Assembly (NCBI RefSeq): GCF_036320965.1
Contig: NC_092281.1
Location: 9,085,392 to 9,149,391 of the forward strand
Direction: 5' to 3'
Source: Panulirus ornatus
Taxonomy: Eukaryota > Arthropoda > Malacostraca > Decapoda > Palinuridae
Length of the DNA: 64,000 nt
Shown here piece by piece: positions 36,687-48,479 of the stretch. A model generated the notes under the pieces. It searched no databases and was not told the origin of the DNA. It saw only the letters and a program-made list of their open reading frames with translations. Position 1 is the first letter of the stretch, and each line of letters starts with the position of its first letter. A program made the position numbers and the translations under genes.

Positions 36687-36753
<67 letters not shown>
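36687..36753. repeat. (GA)33 microsatellite
   Basis: Pure GA run inside a 183-codon plus-strand frame (36535-37086). The frame survives only because the GA and CA tracts stay open, so I do not call it a gene. Confidence 0.97.
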
Positions 36754-36755
<2 letters not shown>

Positions 36756-36883
36756 AAAAAGGGAAAAGAGAAACAATCACCATTTGACGTCATGTTATAA
36801 AGAGTACAATAGAAAGGGTAAATGTCTATTCAGTTCAGTGATTGTTTTTTCGTCCCGTCGGAAAAATGAGACAGAGGACATCG

Positions 36884-36888
<5 letters not shown>

Positions 36889-36930
<42 letters not shown>
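36889..36930. repeat. (AC)21 microsatellite
   Basis: Pure AC run. Confidence 0.97.
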
Positions 36931-36932
<2 letters not shown>

Positions 36933-37005
36933 TGGTACTCGTGTGACGCATCTCCTTCATTACACTACCAACTTTCCATATTTTCAATCGTATTCTCTAA
37001 GTCTT

Positions 37006-37124
37006 CATTGTCCCATACATGAGGACGAGATCTGTCATTTCCAGGGTTCAATTTTGTACATTTACGTCCTCATTGCCCATACATGAGGACGAGTTCTGTC
37101 ATTTCCAGTGTTTAATTTTGTATA
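37006..37124. repeat. ~65-bp tandem duplication
   Basis: CATACATGAGGACGAG-TCTGTCATTTCCAG-GTT-AATTTTGTA occurs at 37006-37059 and again from 37071 with a few changes. Confidence 0.88.
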
Positions 37125-37505
37125 TTCTGTGTGTGTGTGTCCTTCTGTCCTGTTCTTAAAATCCTTGCAAGAAGGATGTCTTGGTGGAGTTTACCACACA
37201 TTTAGACTACACTAAGGAACAGCTGGTCTTTTGATCTGGTCGGGATGGTTCGCCCGTGCGTGCCTCCGTGCCCTGAGGGCCGGCTGGTTGGCCTGCTTGT
37301 TTCTGACGTCTTGACAAGTTTTATAGACCCAGAGAAACTTCAGACCAGCGTCGAGACAGAGGTTCTATTTCTATCTTCTCTGTGATCTGTGAAGGCTTAG
37401 ATCTCCTGAGTGATAGCCTTGTGTGGGTCTGAAGGTCTTAAAAACTCTTCATTTAGGGGCTTTAAACGCTGCGGGAGCTCCAAGGACGAGGATCCTAGGG
37501 CAGAA

Positions 37506-37509
<4 letters not shown>
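37125..37509. other. No gene seen
   Basis: Unique sequence. Confidence 0.5.

Positions 37510-37589
<80 letters not shown>
37510..37589. repeat. (AT)n microsatellite with one C interruption
   Basis: AT run broken once by TATACATA at about 37548-37552. Confidence 0.97.
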
Positions 37590-37592
<3 letters not shown>

Positions 37593-37899
37593 CAGGTACA
37601 AGTAAAAAATCTCCTTCATACGTACGTAAGAACCAAACTATGACAAAGTTTCTCCTGGATTTTTTTTTTTTTTCGTAGAGTACGAAAGGGCAAAAGGCCA
37701 CAACAAAAGCCCCCTCATGTCTGAGAGTAATTTCCAGTCTTTTCCATTAGCAGAAAATATCAAAGGTTTGCCTCACCTCGTTAATGAAGCAGTGAAGATT
37801 ACGAGACATGATTTTTTGAAGCTACAATTCGCGACTTCCTCTCTGCTTTGGTACTCTGTGACAGTGGTAGGGCTAGGTACTGTATGTGTGTGTGTGCGT
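37590..37899. other. No gene seen
   Basis: Unique. Short T run at 37660-37673 and GT run at 37884-37904. Confidence 0.5.
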
Positions 37900-38085
37900 G
37901 TGTGTATGGGGGGGGGAGAACAGAGTCACTGCTTGGAGATAGGTCCAATGTCACAGTCTGGTGGGGGTAGCCAGTGTCTCTGTTTGGAGCTGGGAGCACT
38001 GTCACAGCCTAGGACTCAGGGCAGTTTCACATCCTGGTAGGGGTGGCCAAGTGTCACATTCTAAGGCTGGGGTCAGTGTCTCTGG
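37900..38085. repeat. Degenerate ~35-45-bp repeat with TCACAG/CTGG boxes
   Basis: CAATGTCACAGTCTGGTGGG, CACTGTCACAGCCTAGGACT, CAGTTTCACATCCTGGTAGG and AAGTGTCACATTCTAAGGCT follow each other at irregular 35-45 bp spacing. A G10 run starts near 37908. Confidence 0.6.
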
Positions 38086-38689
38086 GCGACGTATGTGCTA
38101 GGAACACAGGTAATGTCTGCCTCGAGAGGATATTGAATTTATCTTGCTGAATATATATGGTGAGACTCTCCGATAAATAGCCATCCAAGCACAAGAACAG
38201 AGATCTGAAGCTTCTTATCCAGAATCAAAGGAAAGAACTGGTACTCATGAAAAGACAGATTACGAGTGTAGCGAACAACATCCATATATAAGCCTTGAGT
38301 AACGTGTAAGAGATACTTGAGGTAAATTTCCCATGTGACAAGCGTCTCGAACAGATGAAGGACGAGATGAAAGAGTTGTATTACAACTGAAGATGTTTTG
38401 GTGAAGATGGAAGACAAAGATGTTCAAAGACATCGTTTACCCTTAAAACAGCGGCAAATCATCATTGCCAGAAGAGGAAAATATCTTTTTTTGCTTCTCA
38501 TTGTTTAGCTGATCATGTGTGTCGGTGATGGAATATACGAAAATGTGATCTCCTGAGGCCATTGTCCTCAAAGCTAAAGACTGACCTGACCTCCTCCTAG
38601 TTGTCATTTTAGGTCATGGTCATAACCCATGGTTAGTCCTAACTTGATTTGAATTATTTTCCAAGATTGGGCACTGCCTTCAAAAGGCA
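38086..38689. other. No gene seen
   Basis: Unique sequence. Confidence 0.5.
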
Positions 38690-38875
38690 TTGTGCTAGGC
38701 CATTTATTGTCCTTGGAAAGCTACCTTCCCTATTGTTTCATTGTCCTCGGCTGTTCATTGTACTTGCCAGGTCACTGTCCTCTCCAGGACATTGTCCTTG
38801 CCAGGGTATTGTCCCCGCTGTGTCATTTGCCTCTACAGGTAGTGTTCCCCTCACCATGTCACTGTCGAGGATTCT
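38690..38875. repeat. Degenerate ~19-bp repeat with CATTGTCCTTGCCAGG box
   Basis: TTATTGTCCTTGG, TCATTGTCCTCGG, TCATTGTACTTGCCAGG, TCACTGTCCTCTCCAGG, ACATTGTCCTTGCCAGG and TATTGTCCCCG repeat at 18-22-bp spacing. Confidence 0.7.
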
Positions 38876-39446
38876 GTCAAGGAGTTGACGGATGCTGACG
38901 CTGTCGGGCCGACCCTGTCCATCAGTTCCTGTCTGATCACAAATATTCCCGTTATTCATCATTGTGGTAGACATTACACTTGCACACTGACAGGTGAGAG
39001 TACAGCCACACAGTCATGCATCAAGTCACACCGGCAGTTGGTTAAAGAATTACTCAATGGTTCAAAATCCTTCATCCTATTTTCCTCAATTCTCATCCTG
39101 CAGCAAAAATGTTTCTTGCATATGATTACAGAATTGCAAGAACGTTTCCAGCTTTTAAGGCGCCAACTTAACGTTCCTGAAACATTTGCTTCATAAGAGA
39201 CGTCCGTTGAAAAGCGAGTATATATATATATTCCCAGGATGATATTAGATTGCATATTTCTGCAGAGAAGATTGCACTCTGGTTTGCAATCTCCCGCAAC
39301 TGGAAATAAATATGCCAGGCTGCGATACTGCAGCTGCTGAGAGAAAATCTGTAGTGCAAACCTCTAGAAACTTAGATGTTTTGTCAACACACGTAGATCT
39401 AGGGTAAATGGAAATGCTTGCCTTACTAGAAGATATAGATATATTG
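38876..39446. other. No gene seen
   Basis: Unique. Several overlapping short frames on both strands show no domain. Confidence 0.45.
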
Positions 39447-39507
39447 TTCAACAAAATATAACATTATAACTGGATATTCAACAAAATATAACATTATAAC
39501 TGGATAT
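39447..39507. repeat. 30-bp perfect tandem duplication
   Basis: TTCAACAAAATATAACATTA-TAACTGGATA occurs identically at 39447 and 39477. Confidence 0.95.
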
Positions 39508-40002
39508 ATCTAATTCTTGTTTGATACGTGCTATGTAAAGAGAAGGAACCAGTTGATTTCAGCATCTAATGTCGAGGTATGCCAGTGTTAAGAAGTGGTT
39601 GGCGAGGATCACAAACAGGTAAACACAATTTGTATTTATTAGAGAAGAGAATGAAGTGTTCACTTCCAGGAAAGGGGCCTCATCTGCGAAGAGAATCAAG
39701 GATATGAAGACGTTCTTTGATGGCGTGAAATGAATGAGAACCTGGAATGTATTTCCAGGCAGTAACACAAAAGGCCATCATGTGTCATTCAGATCATCTG
39801 GTGCTATTCACTATCTCCAGTGAACCATGTGTCATCGTGGGAATAATAGATGATGCTGTAAACACATTACAAGAGGGATTTTTGATGTGATCAATGAAGA
39901 CCAGAGATGATATGGAGAAACAGCCAGATAGTTCTGGTGTTGTGAGATCTCTTTGTGCACTTCACACTCGACCAGACAGTTCATATATCAGCAAATGAGA
40001 AG

Positions 40003-40004
<2 letters not shown>
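39508..40004. other. No gene seen
   Basis: Unique sequence. Confidence 0.5.

Positions 40005-40073
<69 letters not shown>
40005..40073. repeat. (TC)34 microsatellite
   Basis: Pure TC run, 140 bp before a GA tract of similar length. Confidence 0.97.
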
Positions 40074-40075
<2 letters not shown>

Positions 40076-40209
40076 GGTGCGTAGCTTTAAGACACTGAAT
40101 GGCCGATGTCTGAGCTTGAATCGTGTCTGATTTTCACGCCAGACTTATTGATCTTGGAATTATAGACTGTGGAGAGCCACTGAGGACTGGTCAACACTAC
40201 AGCCTGTTC

Positions 40210-40211
<2 letters not shown>

Positions 40212-40268
<57 letters not shown>
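40212..40268. repeat. (GA)28 microsatellite
   Basis: Pure GA run. With the TC tract at 40005-40073 it forms an inverted pair able to base-pair across a 138-bp spacer. Confidence 0.97.
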
Positions 40269-40270
<2 letters not shown>

Positions 40271-41565
40271 ATGTTTTATTTTCAAATTTCTTGGCTGTAT
40301 TATGACCCCTCCCCTCACCCTTTCCCCCGCCCCCCTTGCCTACGCCACATGAATTATGGAAGCTGGTTTACTCAGGGCCCTGCCTGAAGCCGTCCCAACA
40401 TGCTCGGAGCATATATTTCCATGAAGCTTTAAATTTTCTTATCTTTTCAACCCACAATCTGGCATTATCCTGGTCCATACATCTTAAGTGTTGATATGAG
40501 AGACAGACCGAAAGAGAAACATATATTCGGCCTGAAAATATTGTTGTTGTATTCACTGATTCGCTTAGCGAGTGAAGCTTCAAACACAGGTGGTTCGTTC
40601 GAATATTCTTCTACCTCCTGGTGTTCGTAGTGTGAAAACAGAGGTAAAATGAATTTACTTCTTGTTGCTCTTGTTTCCTTGTGGTTGTTTTGACGATGGG
40701 TGTTTATTGCACTTTATTTTGCTTCATTCTCTTGGTTGTGTGCGTGAAGAAGTTCCACTATTCGGATTCAGTGTGAATTATGCTTTTACTGAAATTGTTT
40801 CAAACCTTTTGGGAGTTGCAAGTTATTTTGTACTGATGCTTTCATCTAGCATCCCCAAGCAGATGTCCTTTCCGAAGTTCAGTGATGTTGACCATTATAT
40901 ACATTAATTCATCTACATATTTCTTACCAGCTTTCCATCACCTTTCTGTTCCATATCATAACTGGGACGACAGACACGCGCCATCAAATTCACTCTACAA
41001 AAATAAGGAAAAGGCAAAGCTCTTTTCAAGATGTAAATATGAAATATGTAAATTAACATCTAAGACTGATGCTGTCACTCCAAATGATGCCATCTGTGAG
41101 ACGATGTTACGTTCACATCATCATTTTCCCACCCCATTATCTTGTGTCTTAGTAAATATGTAGAACAATATATATGAGATTACTTTAAAACTAAAAGGAA
41201 AATTAGTATATAATTCAGTAGAAGTCTCACATACGCAACTACACATAGAAGCAGGGATAAAGGTGAAAGTCCTTCCTACTCCTCCTCAAATTATTATGAT
41301 CAACTCACGCTAAATCTTCCCCGGGGAAGGAGGTCTTCGTCGTCTGGAGGACTTCTGGAGGCTTGAGACATACTCACACACGTCTACTGCATCTGACATT
41401 TTGGAGGAGGCGTATGAAGGAGAGGCTCTCTAACATCCTTACCCTGATATACGACGTCTTGATGATATGAATCGGGGGATATGAGTAGAGCAACTCACAG
41501 CAATCCCGTCTTGAGTCAGCAAATGAATTCAGATCACAGAAACGCTCCGGTGAGTATGAGGACTG
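40269..41565. other. No gene seen
   Basis: Unique sequence with a C-rich patch at 40300-40340. Frames at 40662-41163 are unrecognised. Confidence 0.5.
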
Positions 41566-41760
41566 TTTTGAGTCAGCTGTAGCAAGACTCCTCACCGGGG
41601 TCCAGCAATGGCAGCATTTACGTGCACGGTGGGCGCGAGGAGGCTGGACCAACTTAAAAAGCCTTTGGCTGTCTCCTCCGCCCTGATGATCCAACAGTAC
41701 TTGAGGATAATGTCTGGTGAGATTGACCTCCTCCGCCAGTATCAACCAGGACAACTCTGG
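41566..41760. repeat. Diverged dispersed repeat, copy 1
   Basis: 41664-41713 aligns to 57408-57457 at about 39 of 50 positions by hand count, mostly transitions. A second match, TTTGAGTCAGCYGT, lies ~96-100 bp upstream of both. Frames of 75 (plus) and 146 (minus) codons cover this DNA. The family is not identified. Confidence 0.5.
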
Positions 41761-42039
41761 CCTCGTCCAAGCGTCTTCCCTCACACTCTGCTGTTTTCTA
41801 TCATGACTGAACATACCGCAACCATTTTAGGGTGAAAAGAGAAGGTAAAGACCTGGTTATTCTCAGCATATTAATGTCATCACAAGGCTGAATTCAATTG
41901 CAGGAACTGAATATTTGTGAATGACTTCGTTAAGCAAGAGAGAGTTAGGATCACCATCAGGGTAACGAAGATATCCTCGCATTATACTTTCGTTGCATAG
42001 GAAGGTAACTTGAGGACAACTTAGAGCACAAGAGAATGT

Positions 42040-42045
<6 letters not shown>
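41761..42045. other. No gene seen
   Basis: Unique sequence. Confidence 0.5.

Positions 42046-42107
<62 letters not shown>
42046..42107. repeat. (GA)31 microsatellite
   Basis: Pure GA run. Confidence 0.97.
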
Positions 42108-42112
<5 letters not shown>

Positions 42113-42649
42113 TTAACATTCTCACTGTTGTAATCAATTCTGAATATATGAAAAAAAAGAACAGGTGCACATTTAGCTCGCTTATTAATTTGTTTCCTCC
42201 TCCATCAGTACAAGAGCTGAAATACATAGGAGTTCATATTGGCTTATTGCATGTGAAAATATAAGAATCTGAAAATGTCGCAAATATGTGGGATTTCGAT
42301 TAATAGTAATATCACTTGAAGAAATAAGGTCGACTGTAAGTACTACTTAAATTTGGACTCATGAGTATTTAAGAATCATAATCACGAACAATTGGACTTT
42401 ACTATATGGACCTTTACTGCGCTGAACTCTAGATATGTACACTAGATTTACGAAGACAGAAACCTTGGACATGTTCCTGGTGACCTGACCTGTGGTCTTA
42501 TCTCCATTAGACCAACGGCTGAGGTCAGGACCCACGTGTGGCACGATCCTCCAGCACTCCCCCGGTGCAGTTCGGGTCAATCAAACGCTCGTCACGCGTT
42601 GTCAAGCTTTCTACAAGAACTCCTTTGCAAGAAGCTCTCAAGAAGGTCT
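42108..42649. other. No gene seen
   Basis: Unique sequence. Confidence 0.5.
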
Positions 42650-42830
42650 GAAAAAAAGCTCTCTCAATAAGCTCTCAACAACGTGCTTTCAATAAGCTCT
42701 TAACAACATGGTCTCATTAAGCTTACCACACCATGCTCTCAATAAGCTTTCCACAACATACTCTCAATAAGCTCTTAACAACATGCTTCCAATAAGCTCT
42801 TAGCAACATACTCTCAGTAAGAAGATCTGA
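42650..42830. repeat. 25-bp minisatellite, about 7 copies
   Basis: Unit CATGCTCTCAATAAGCTCTT-AACAA, clear at 42681-42820, with partial units upstream (AGCTCTCAATAAGCTCTC). Each unit carries the word AAGCT. Confidence 0.92.
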
Positions 42831-43529
42831 ACATGGAACTCTCATTAGGAAGCTTACGCTCCACTCTTGCCCAAGCCTCCAGCACCAGCAATGGCTTCAT
42901 AACATCAGGCAAAATCCCGCCACCAAGTCCCCTGGACTGGGCAGCCAGTCAGCTTTAATAATACAGGTCCTGACGAGTCATCGCGGGAGTACAGGACCAT
43001 CACCATCATCATCCAGTCTCCACCTTCCAGTCCTAATTAGTGGGCCACTCACCCCTCTCCCTGGACGGCCTCTTAACAATCCGCTCGGAGAAAATTACTT
43101 GAGGTTGAATCTTCTTCCTTCACGGGTTCTTAGGTTAGCATCAGACGACTCCCAGTGATTGCAACAGATGCCATCACCTCCTACTAGTCTTATTTTGTGC
43201 TTTGTCGTATTCTGTTATATAACTTTTGGCCATGAAATACAGTTTTTTGCACTTAAACGACGTTCATAGAAGAATGCGAGTGTTTAAATGCCGCATTTGA
43301 ATCAAATCACTAAAGTATATATATTGTCTTAATTGAGGTGTTTCATGGTAAGTTATTCTTGCAGCCATAAGATAAATCTCGCACGTCACAGGTGCCAAGC
43401 ACAAGTGAAAGGAGAATCACATTTGTAATGATATTTGTGAAAACCAGGATGACACGCATGAAAATTATGGACATATGATAACGAATTTACAAAATACATG
43501 TGTATATATGTGTTTCTTTATACATATTT
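42831..43529. other. No gene seen
   Basis: Unique sequence. 43495-43529 has weak ATATATG character next to the SINE tail. Confidence 0.5.
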
Positions 43530-43739
43530 GCCATTTCCCGCGTTAGCGAGGCAGCGTCAAGAACAGAGAACGGAGCCTTAGAGGGAATATTCTCACTTGG
43601 CCCCCTTCTCTGTTCCTTCTTTTGGAAAATTAAAAACGGGAGGGGAGGATTTCCAGCCCCCCGCTCTCTTTCCTTTCAGTCGTCTTCTACGACACGCAGG
43701 GAATACGTGGGAAGTATTCTTTCTCCCTATCCCCAGGGA

Positions 43740-43740
<1 letters not shown>
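43530..43740 (-). mobile_element. SINE copy 2, minus orientation
   Basis: On the plus strand it begins CCATTTCCCGCGTTAGCGAG-GCAGCG (the element's 3' tail) and ends CCCTATCCCCAGGGAT (its head). It contains GAACAGAG, CTTCTCTGTTCCTTCTTTTG, GGAGGATTTCCAGCCCCCCG and GACACGCAGGGAATACGTGG in the order shared by copies 3 and 4. The head joins (AT)n at 43741 and the tail side is an AT-rich degenerate tract. No tRNA-type A/B boxes are evident, so the origin of the head is unknown. Confidence 0.85.

Positions 43741-43804
<64 letters not shown>
43741..43804. repeat. (AT)32 microsatellite at the SINE head
   Basis: Pure AT run directly abutting the CCCCAGGGAT head of SINE copy 2. Confidence 0.97.
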
Positions 43805-43807
<3 letters not shown>

Positions 43808-44199
43808 TATCAAACAGGCTATTTTGATAGTGTTATTTGCCCATGGATGACAACAGGAATTGCTCGCTGTAGCATTTACTCGGTAAAGGAATTAATGTAA
43901 TCTAGTTCTAGCCCTTAGGCAATTCGACACAGCCATTCCATAATTGTATTCAACATCTCTTGCGTAAACAAGCATTTGAGAATGAACTAGGCATCTAATT
44001 TGGATGAATACGCACAAAACATTAAGAAACGACGACTCTCGTATAACGACTTGAGGTATAACCTGACCGACTTGTTATAATGATGATGATATGTATAATC
44101 ACTAACCAGAAAGAGAAAAAGGAATTTGCATATTTCTACTATTAGGGAGGTTTAATGTTAATGACCTATGTTCTCACGCCATGAATGCTGAGACTTGTG
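43805..44199. other. No gene seen
   Basis: Unique AT-rich sequence. Confidence 0.5.
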
Positions 44200-44530
44200 G
44201 ACGTGAAAACTGACGCATCCAGCTGCTCAAAGACTCGATGACTCACTGGCTTACTTAGTGACACAATAGACTGATTAATGACAGAGTCTTTCAGTGGCTT
44301 ATATGACTCCGTGATGCGTCAGCTCAGTGACTTAGCGAAAAGGTTTAACTTGATAATTCAATAACTCACTGATTCAGTAACTCTGTCCATATTACCGGTA
44401 GATCTGAGTGTCCAGGTCTGGAGTGTCCAGCTCAGATTCAGATTGTCTTAGTGCTGGTCCAGAATGTCCAGATCTATTTCCCGAGTGTTCAATTCCAGGT
44501 CCAAAGCGTCCATTTCCAGTGTATCTATGT
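44200..44530. repeat. Two decayed short-word repeat fields
   Basis: 44225-44390 carries many GACTCAGTGACTT/GACTCACTG-like words. 44405-44530 carries repeated GTCCAGGTCTGGAGTGTCCAG-like words (AGTGTCCAG, AATGTCCAGATC, AGTGTTCAATTCC, AGCGTCCATTTCC). No exact period remains. Confidence 0.5.
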
Positions 44531-45149
44531 CTAGCTGCAGTGGTCCATTGGTCTCTGTTGTACGTGTCTCACGAAATCATCTCCTGTATTAGTACATAAA
44601 GTTTCTCATCCACCTGAGGACAGGTGTATCATTTTTAAAAAAATCTATCTTCACTTCAAGCTTCAACAGGTGCTTGTCTGTCGCTACTGAAGACCTGTCT
44701 TTTGTAAGGTGCTGCAAGAAATCCCTCCCTTCTAAGTTATTGGTGAAAACAAGAATGAGACGAATGGATCACCTTTTTTTCTAGTCTAGATGATTAGAAA
44801 AATGATAGAATGGGGACCTACTGTCTCGTAGACCATACAGGATACGAATTTAGATGTTCAGTTATGTTGTAGTGCAATGAGATGATCATATTTAAGCAGC
44901 ATTTCTAATGCTTTCATTATGCGCCTTTACTCGTAGTATAATGCAAAATTATGTACTATTCTTGAGTCTAAAGTCCTACCTCTTTCTTCTGTATGGCTGA
45001 ATATTTACTCAGTAGAGGCCTAGTTGATGAGCGCAAAGCATTAACCCTCAAGTACCAGCTGTCCACTGTGGTCTGTCACGGTGATATTACCCCTAAATGT
45101 GGAGTCTCCTCCAGACGTCCTCGGGGAAAATACCACCAACTGATGGCGG
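44531..45149. other. No gene seen
   Basis: Unique sequence. Confidence 0.5.
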
Positions 45150-45158
45150 CTTGGCCTG

Positions 45159-45280
45159 AGGAAAGACCAGGTTATTGTGACGGTGGAAGGGCAGAGGAGA
45201 GAGAGAGACGGCAGAAGGAGCTGACCCGACATGAGGAAAGACCAGGTTATTTTGGCAATGGAAGGGGAGGGGCAACGGCT
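45159..45280. repeat. ~73-bp imperfect duplication
   Basis: TGAGGAAAGACCAGGTTATT followed by a GGTGGAAGGG/AATGGAAGGGG phrase occurs at about 45159 and 45232. Confidence 0.75.
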
Positions 45281-46921
45281 TAGTGGAGGCTATGCAGAGG
45301 CAAGGGAAAGGAAAAAGGGGTAAATGAAGGGTTAAGAAAGAGGAAAGGGAGAAGAGGTGGAGGATACAGAGAATAGAAAGGGAAGAAAGGAGTGAGAAGA
45401 GAGAAGAACAAGATGGCGTGTGAGAAGAAGAAAAGAACAAGATGGTGTATGTCACCATACACCACCGCTACCCCCCACTAACCACCATCCACCACTGCCA
45501 ACCGACTGGCAGAAATATCCCCTATGTCGAAACCTTGTCGATGAAAAAGATCAAATTACGATCTAATCCAAAGGAGGTATGATTACTCTAAGCTCCTCGG
45601 ATGCTTGTTAATCCGACTCTTGCAGATGGAAAGATTATGGGAGGAGCCAAAGACGATTGGAAAGTCTACAGTTTCACAGTTCCTCCACGCGGGGAAAGGA
45701 GGCGTTTCTCCCCACTGACTCTTTTCCAGACAGAAACAATGGGAAGAAGAAGACAGCCACTTGAATGGGTCCAGTTCTTAAGGACTGGGCCAAATTAATA
45801 CATATAGAAGAGAGAAAGTGGAGCAAAATCATACTAAACGAAAAGGAATAGGTGAAAGAGAGTAATAGTAGCAGGAAAGTCGACAAAGGGAAGTGTTTTT
45901 GATTCGAATCTGACTAACAAAGGAGAGGAAGAAGAACCAATACTGCTTTGAAATGAGTCTTCTATACAGGAGTGAATGAAATGTTTATGGATATGCAATA
46001 GCTGCTCGTAGGAAAAAGTCTACGGTCGAGAGGGTTGGCACGAGAGCGAGTCAGGGTTGGAGTGAATGTGTAAAGTAAATTATGGATATGAGGTGGACAT
46101 TTGGGCTTCAATCCACCGAGCATGAAAGTGCGACCCCATGATGCAGAATAGATAGGTGTAAGAACTCTATCGAGTCATATGAAGTATCCTTTTGATAAAA
46201 GAATAGACCATAGACACATGTGAGAGAATGTACAGATACCAACAAGGATATCTATATAGAAAAGGGATGGGAACCCTCTTAAGGTATATATCAACATGTA
46301 AGATGAAGTAAGATATCCGACCTGGTTGATTCGTCGCGGACAACCATCATCGTCTCTATTCCTGTCTCTCGTGAGCCAGTCTCTTGCTTCTCTTCCCTTC
46401 TCCCTGTTAATCGCCCTAACGTTATCTTCCCTTAACAGACGACCCATAAGATCTTAACCCAAACATTCTGAGACAAAGTCATGAGCGAGATCTTTGCATC
46501 CAACAGACTCAGGTCAGTAAACAGACACGAGCCAAGCTGCAGAATAATTTGCCGGAGTGATTCATGTGTGTGAGCAGCTGGGTCAGCGGCGCTTCAGGAA
46601 CACCCTGGGTGTCAGTAACGGGAGCCAATACTGCCTCACACGTCAGGGCTTAACCAAGGCACCAACTGACACCCTCCACCATCAACTGATGGCACGTCTG
46701 GCACTACTGTGGCCTGGCCTTCCCTCACCTCACCTCTCCTTCCAAAACACCCACCAGAATGATGCACTACACATACTGCAAGACATCATCAGGTCTTATA
46801 ACATCTTAGGCGATTACAGAAAATCATATTGATTTACATGGTTTTACAGATAGAAGGGAACTGTTAAGACTCGCATATTCAGTTAAAGCAGGAGGAGGGG
46901 AAGCAGATGTGCTTTAGGAAT

Positions 46922-46925
<4 letters not shown>
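45281..46925. other. Purine-rich then unique sequence; no gene seen
   Basis: 45281-45440 is G/A-rich low complexity, explaining Leu/Ser/Phe-rich minus frames. 45440-46925 is unique. The 46557-46832 plus-strand frame (91 codons) has no recognised domain. Confidence 0.5.

Positions 46926-46995
<70 letters not shown>
46926..46995. repeat. (AT)35 microsatellite at the LINE 3' end
   Basis: AT run followed on the plus strand by TATACTATTATATTTATTTA-TTTATTTT. Read on the minus strand, the LINE ends in an (AAAT)n-like stretch and then (AT)n. Confidence 0.97.
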
Positions 46996-46999
<4 letters not shown>

Positions 47000-47753
47000 C
47001 TATTATATTTATTTATTTATTTTGCTTTGTCGCTGTCTCTCGCGTTAGCGAGGTAGCGCAAGGAAACAGACGAAAGAATGGCCCAACCCACCCACATACA
47101 CATGTATATACATACACGTCCACACACGCAAATATACATACCTATACATCTCAACGTTTACCTATATATGCACACAGACATATATACACATGTACATAAT
47201 TCATATTGTCTGCCTTTATTCATTCCCATCGCCACCCCGCCACACATGAAATAACAACCCCCTCCCCCCTCATGTGCGCGAGGTAGCACTAGGAAGACAA
47301 CGAAGGCTCAATTCGTTCACACTCAGTCTCTAGCTGTCATGTAATAATACACCGAGACCACAGCTCCCTTTCCACATCCAGGCCCCACACAACTTTCCAT
47401 GGTTTACCCCAGACGCTTCACATGCCCTGGTTCAATCAATTGGCAGCACGTCGATCCCAGTATACCACATCGTTCCAATTCACTCTATTCCTTGCACGCC
47501 TTTCACCCTCCTGCATGTTCAGGCCCCGATCACTCACAATCTTTTTAACTCCATCTTTCCACCTCCAATTTGGTCTCCCACTTCTTCTCTTTCCCTCCAC
47601 CTCCCTTGACCTCTTTGTCAATCTTTCCTCACTCATTCTCTCCATGTGACCAAACCTTTTCAGAACACCCTCTTCTGCTCTCTCAACCACACTCTTTTTA
47701 TTACCACACATCTCTCTTACCCTATCATTACTTACTCGATCAAACCACCTCAC
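46996..47753 (-). mobile_element. 5'-truncated LINE (non-LTR retrotransposon, probably RTE-like)
   Basis: Read on the minus strand: the C-terminal end of a reverse transcriptase ORF (47753-47436), a ~440-bp 3' UTR, the 3' terminal core GCGCTACCTCGCTAACGCG, an AAAT-rich stretch and (AT)n. The UTR contains its terminal motif twice: GCGAGGTAGCGCAAGGAAAC at about 47049 and GCGAGGTAGCACTAGGAAGA at about 47278 (plus strand). The upstream junction near 47754 is abrupt, because the frame continues a little into unrelated sequence. This is the usual product of incomplete reverse transcription. RTE-like is inferred from the C-terminal motif and the short-repeat tail. Confidence 0.85.
47436..47753 (-). 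pseudogene. C-terminal fragment of LINE reverse transcriptase polyprotein
   Basis: 105 codons without a stop or frameshift. The translation contains RFGHMERMSEERL at about residue 38, SGRPNWRWKDGVKKIVSDRG at about 62, and a final ARNRVNWNDVV. This arrangement (WFGHVxRM, then RGRPxxRWxDxV, then RxxWxxxV) is the conserved end of many endonuclease/reverse-transcriptase ORFs in arthropod LINEs. The catalytic RT motifs and the endonuclease are absent, so the copy is dead on arrival. The opening codon is GTG and is simply the truncation point. Confidence 0.85.
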
Positions 47754-48247
47754 ATCAGATTCACCTCCTGAGTCGCTAATAATTCGGAGAAAATTGTCTC
47801 ACCGCTTCTGGAGGTTCACCTTTGAAAGATTTCTTCTTGAGGCTCAAGATGATGGCGGGAAGAGGCTCAAGAGGATGGCGGGAAGAGGCTCAAGAGGAGG
47901 GCTGGAAGAGCAATGCGTCACCAGAGGATAGACGACGTGTGTGGAAATGGAAGGATCTTGTTCATGACGAGATGACAAAGCAACGAAGGGAAACATAGAG
48001 TAATGAAATATACTTACCATTCTTTGGTCAGCATTTGGAACACGGAGTTGTATACCAACTTGCCACTTCGAGAAGAAAAGAAACAAGACAAAAAAAGGCA
48101 CATCTAACCGAATACGTCATGAAGAACATGAGTAATGAGAACGCTAAGACAATATGAAAAGCTTCGATCTTTATCAAAGACATGCAGACGTAATACTTAC
48201 GTACATGTACATATAGGTAGATTGGTACCTGCATAGATACATACAGC

Positions 48248-48249
<2 letters not shown>
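47754..48249. other. 23-bp repeat then unique sequence
   Basis: 47841-47911 holds three units of GAGGCTCAAGAGGATGGCGG-GAA (23 bp, third unit diverged). The rest to 48249 is unique with no gene recognised. Confidence 0.7.

Positions 48250-48338
<89 letters not shown>
48250..48338. repeat. (AT)29 followed by T31
   Basis: AT run to about 48307, then 31 T residues. On the minus strand this is an A31 tract followed by (AT)n, immediately after the 3' end of SINE copy 3. Confidence 0.95.
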
Positions 48339-48444
48339 CATACTATTCGCTATTTCCCGCGATAGCGAGGTAGCGTTAAGAACAGAGGACTGGGCCTTTG
48401 AGGGAATATCCTCACCTGGACCTCTTCTCTGTTCCTTCTTTTGG

Positions 48445-48479
<35 letters not shown>

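Noticed and set aside
36535..37086. 183-codon plus-strand frame
   Set aside because: Its length depends on (GA)n and (AC)n tracts that contain no stops. The unique parts show no domain. The same applies to frames at 55558-55983, 28081-28503, 15907-16290 and 34552-34920.
42650..42830. CRISPR-like regular repeats
   Set aside because: Units are contiguous 25-bp tandem copies without spacers, in a eukaryotic context.
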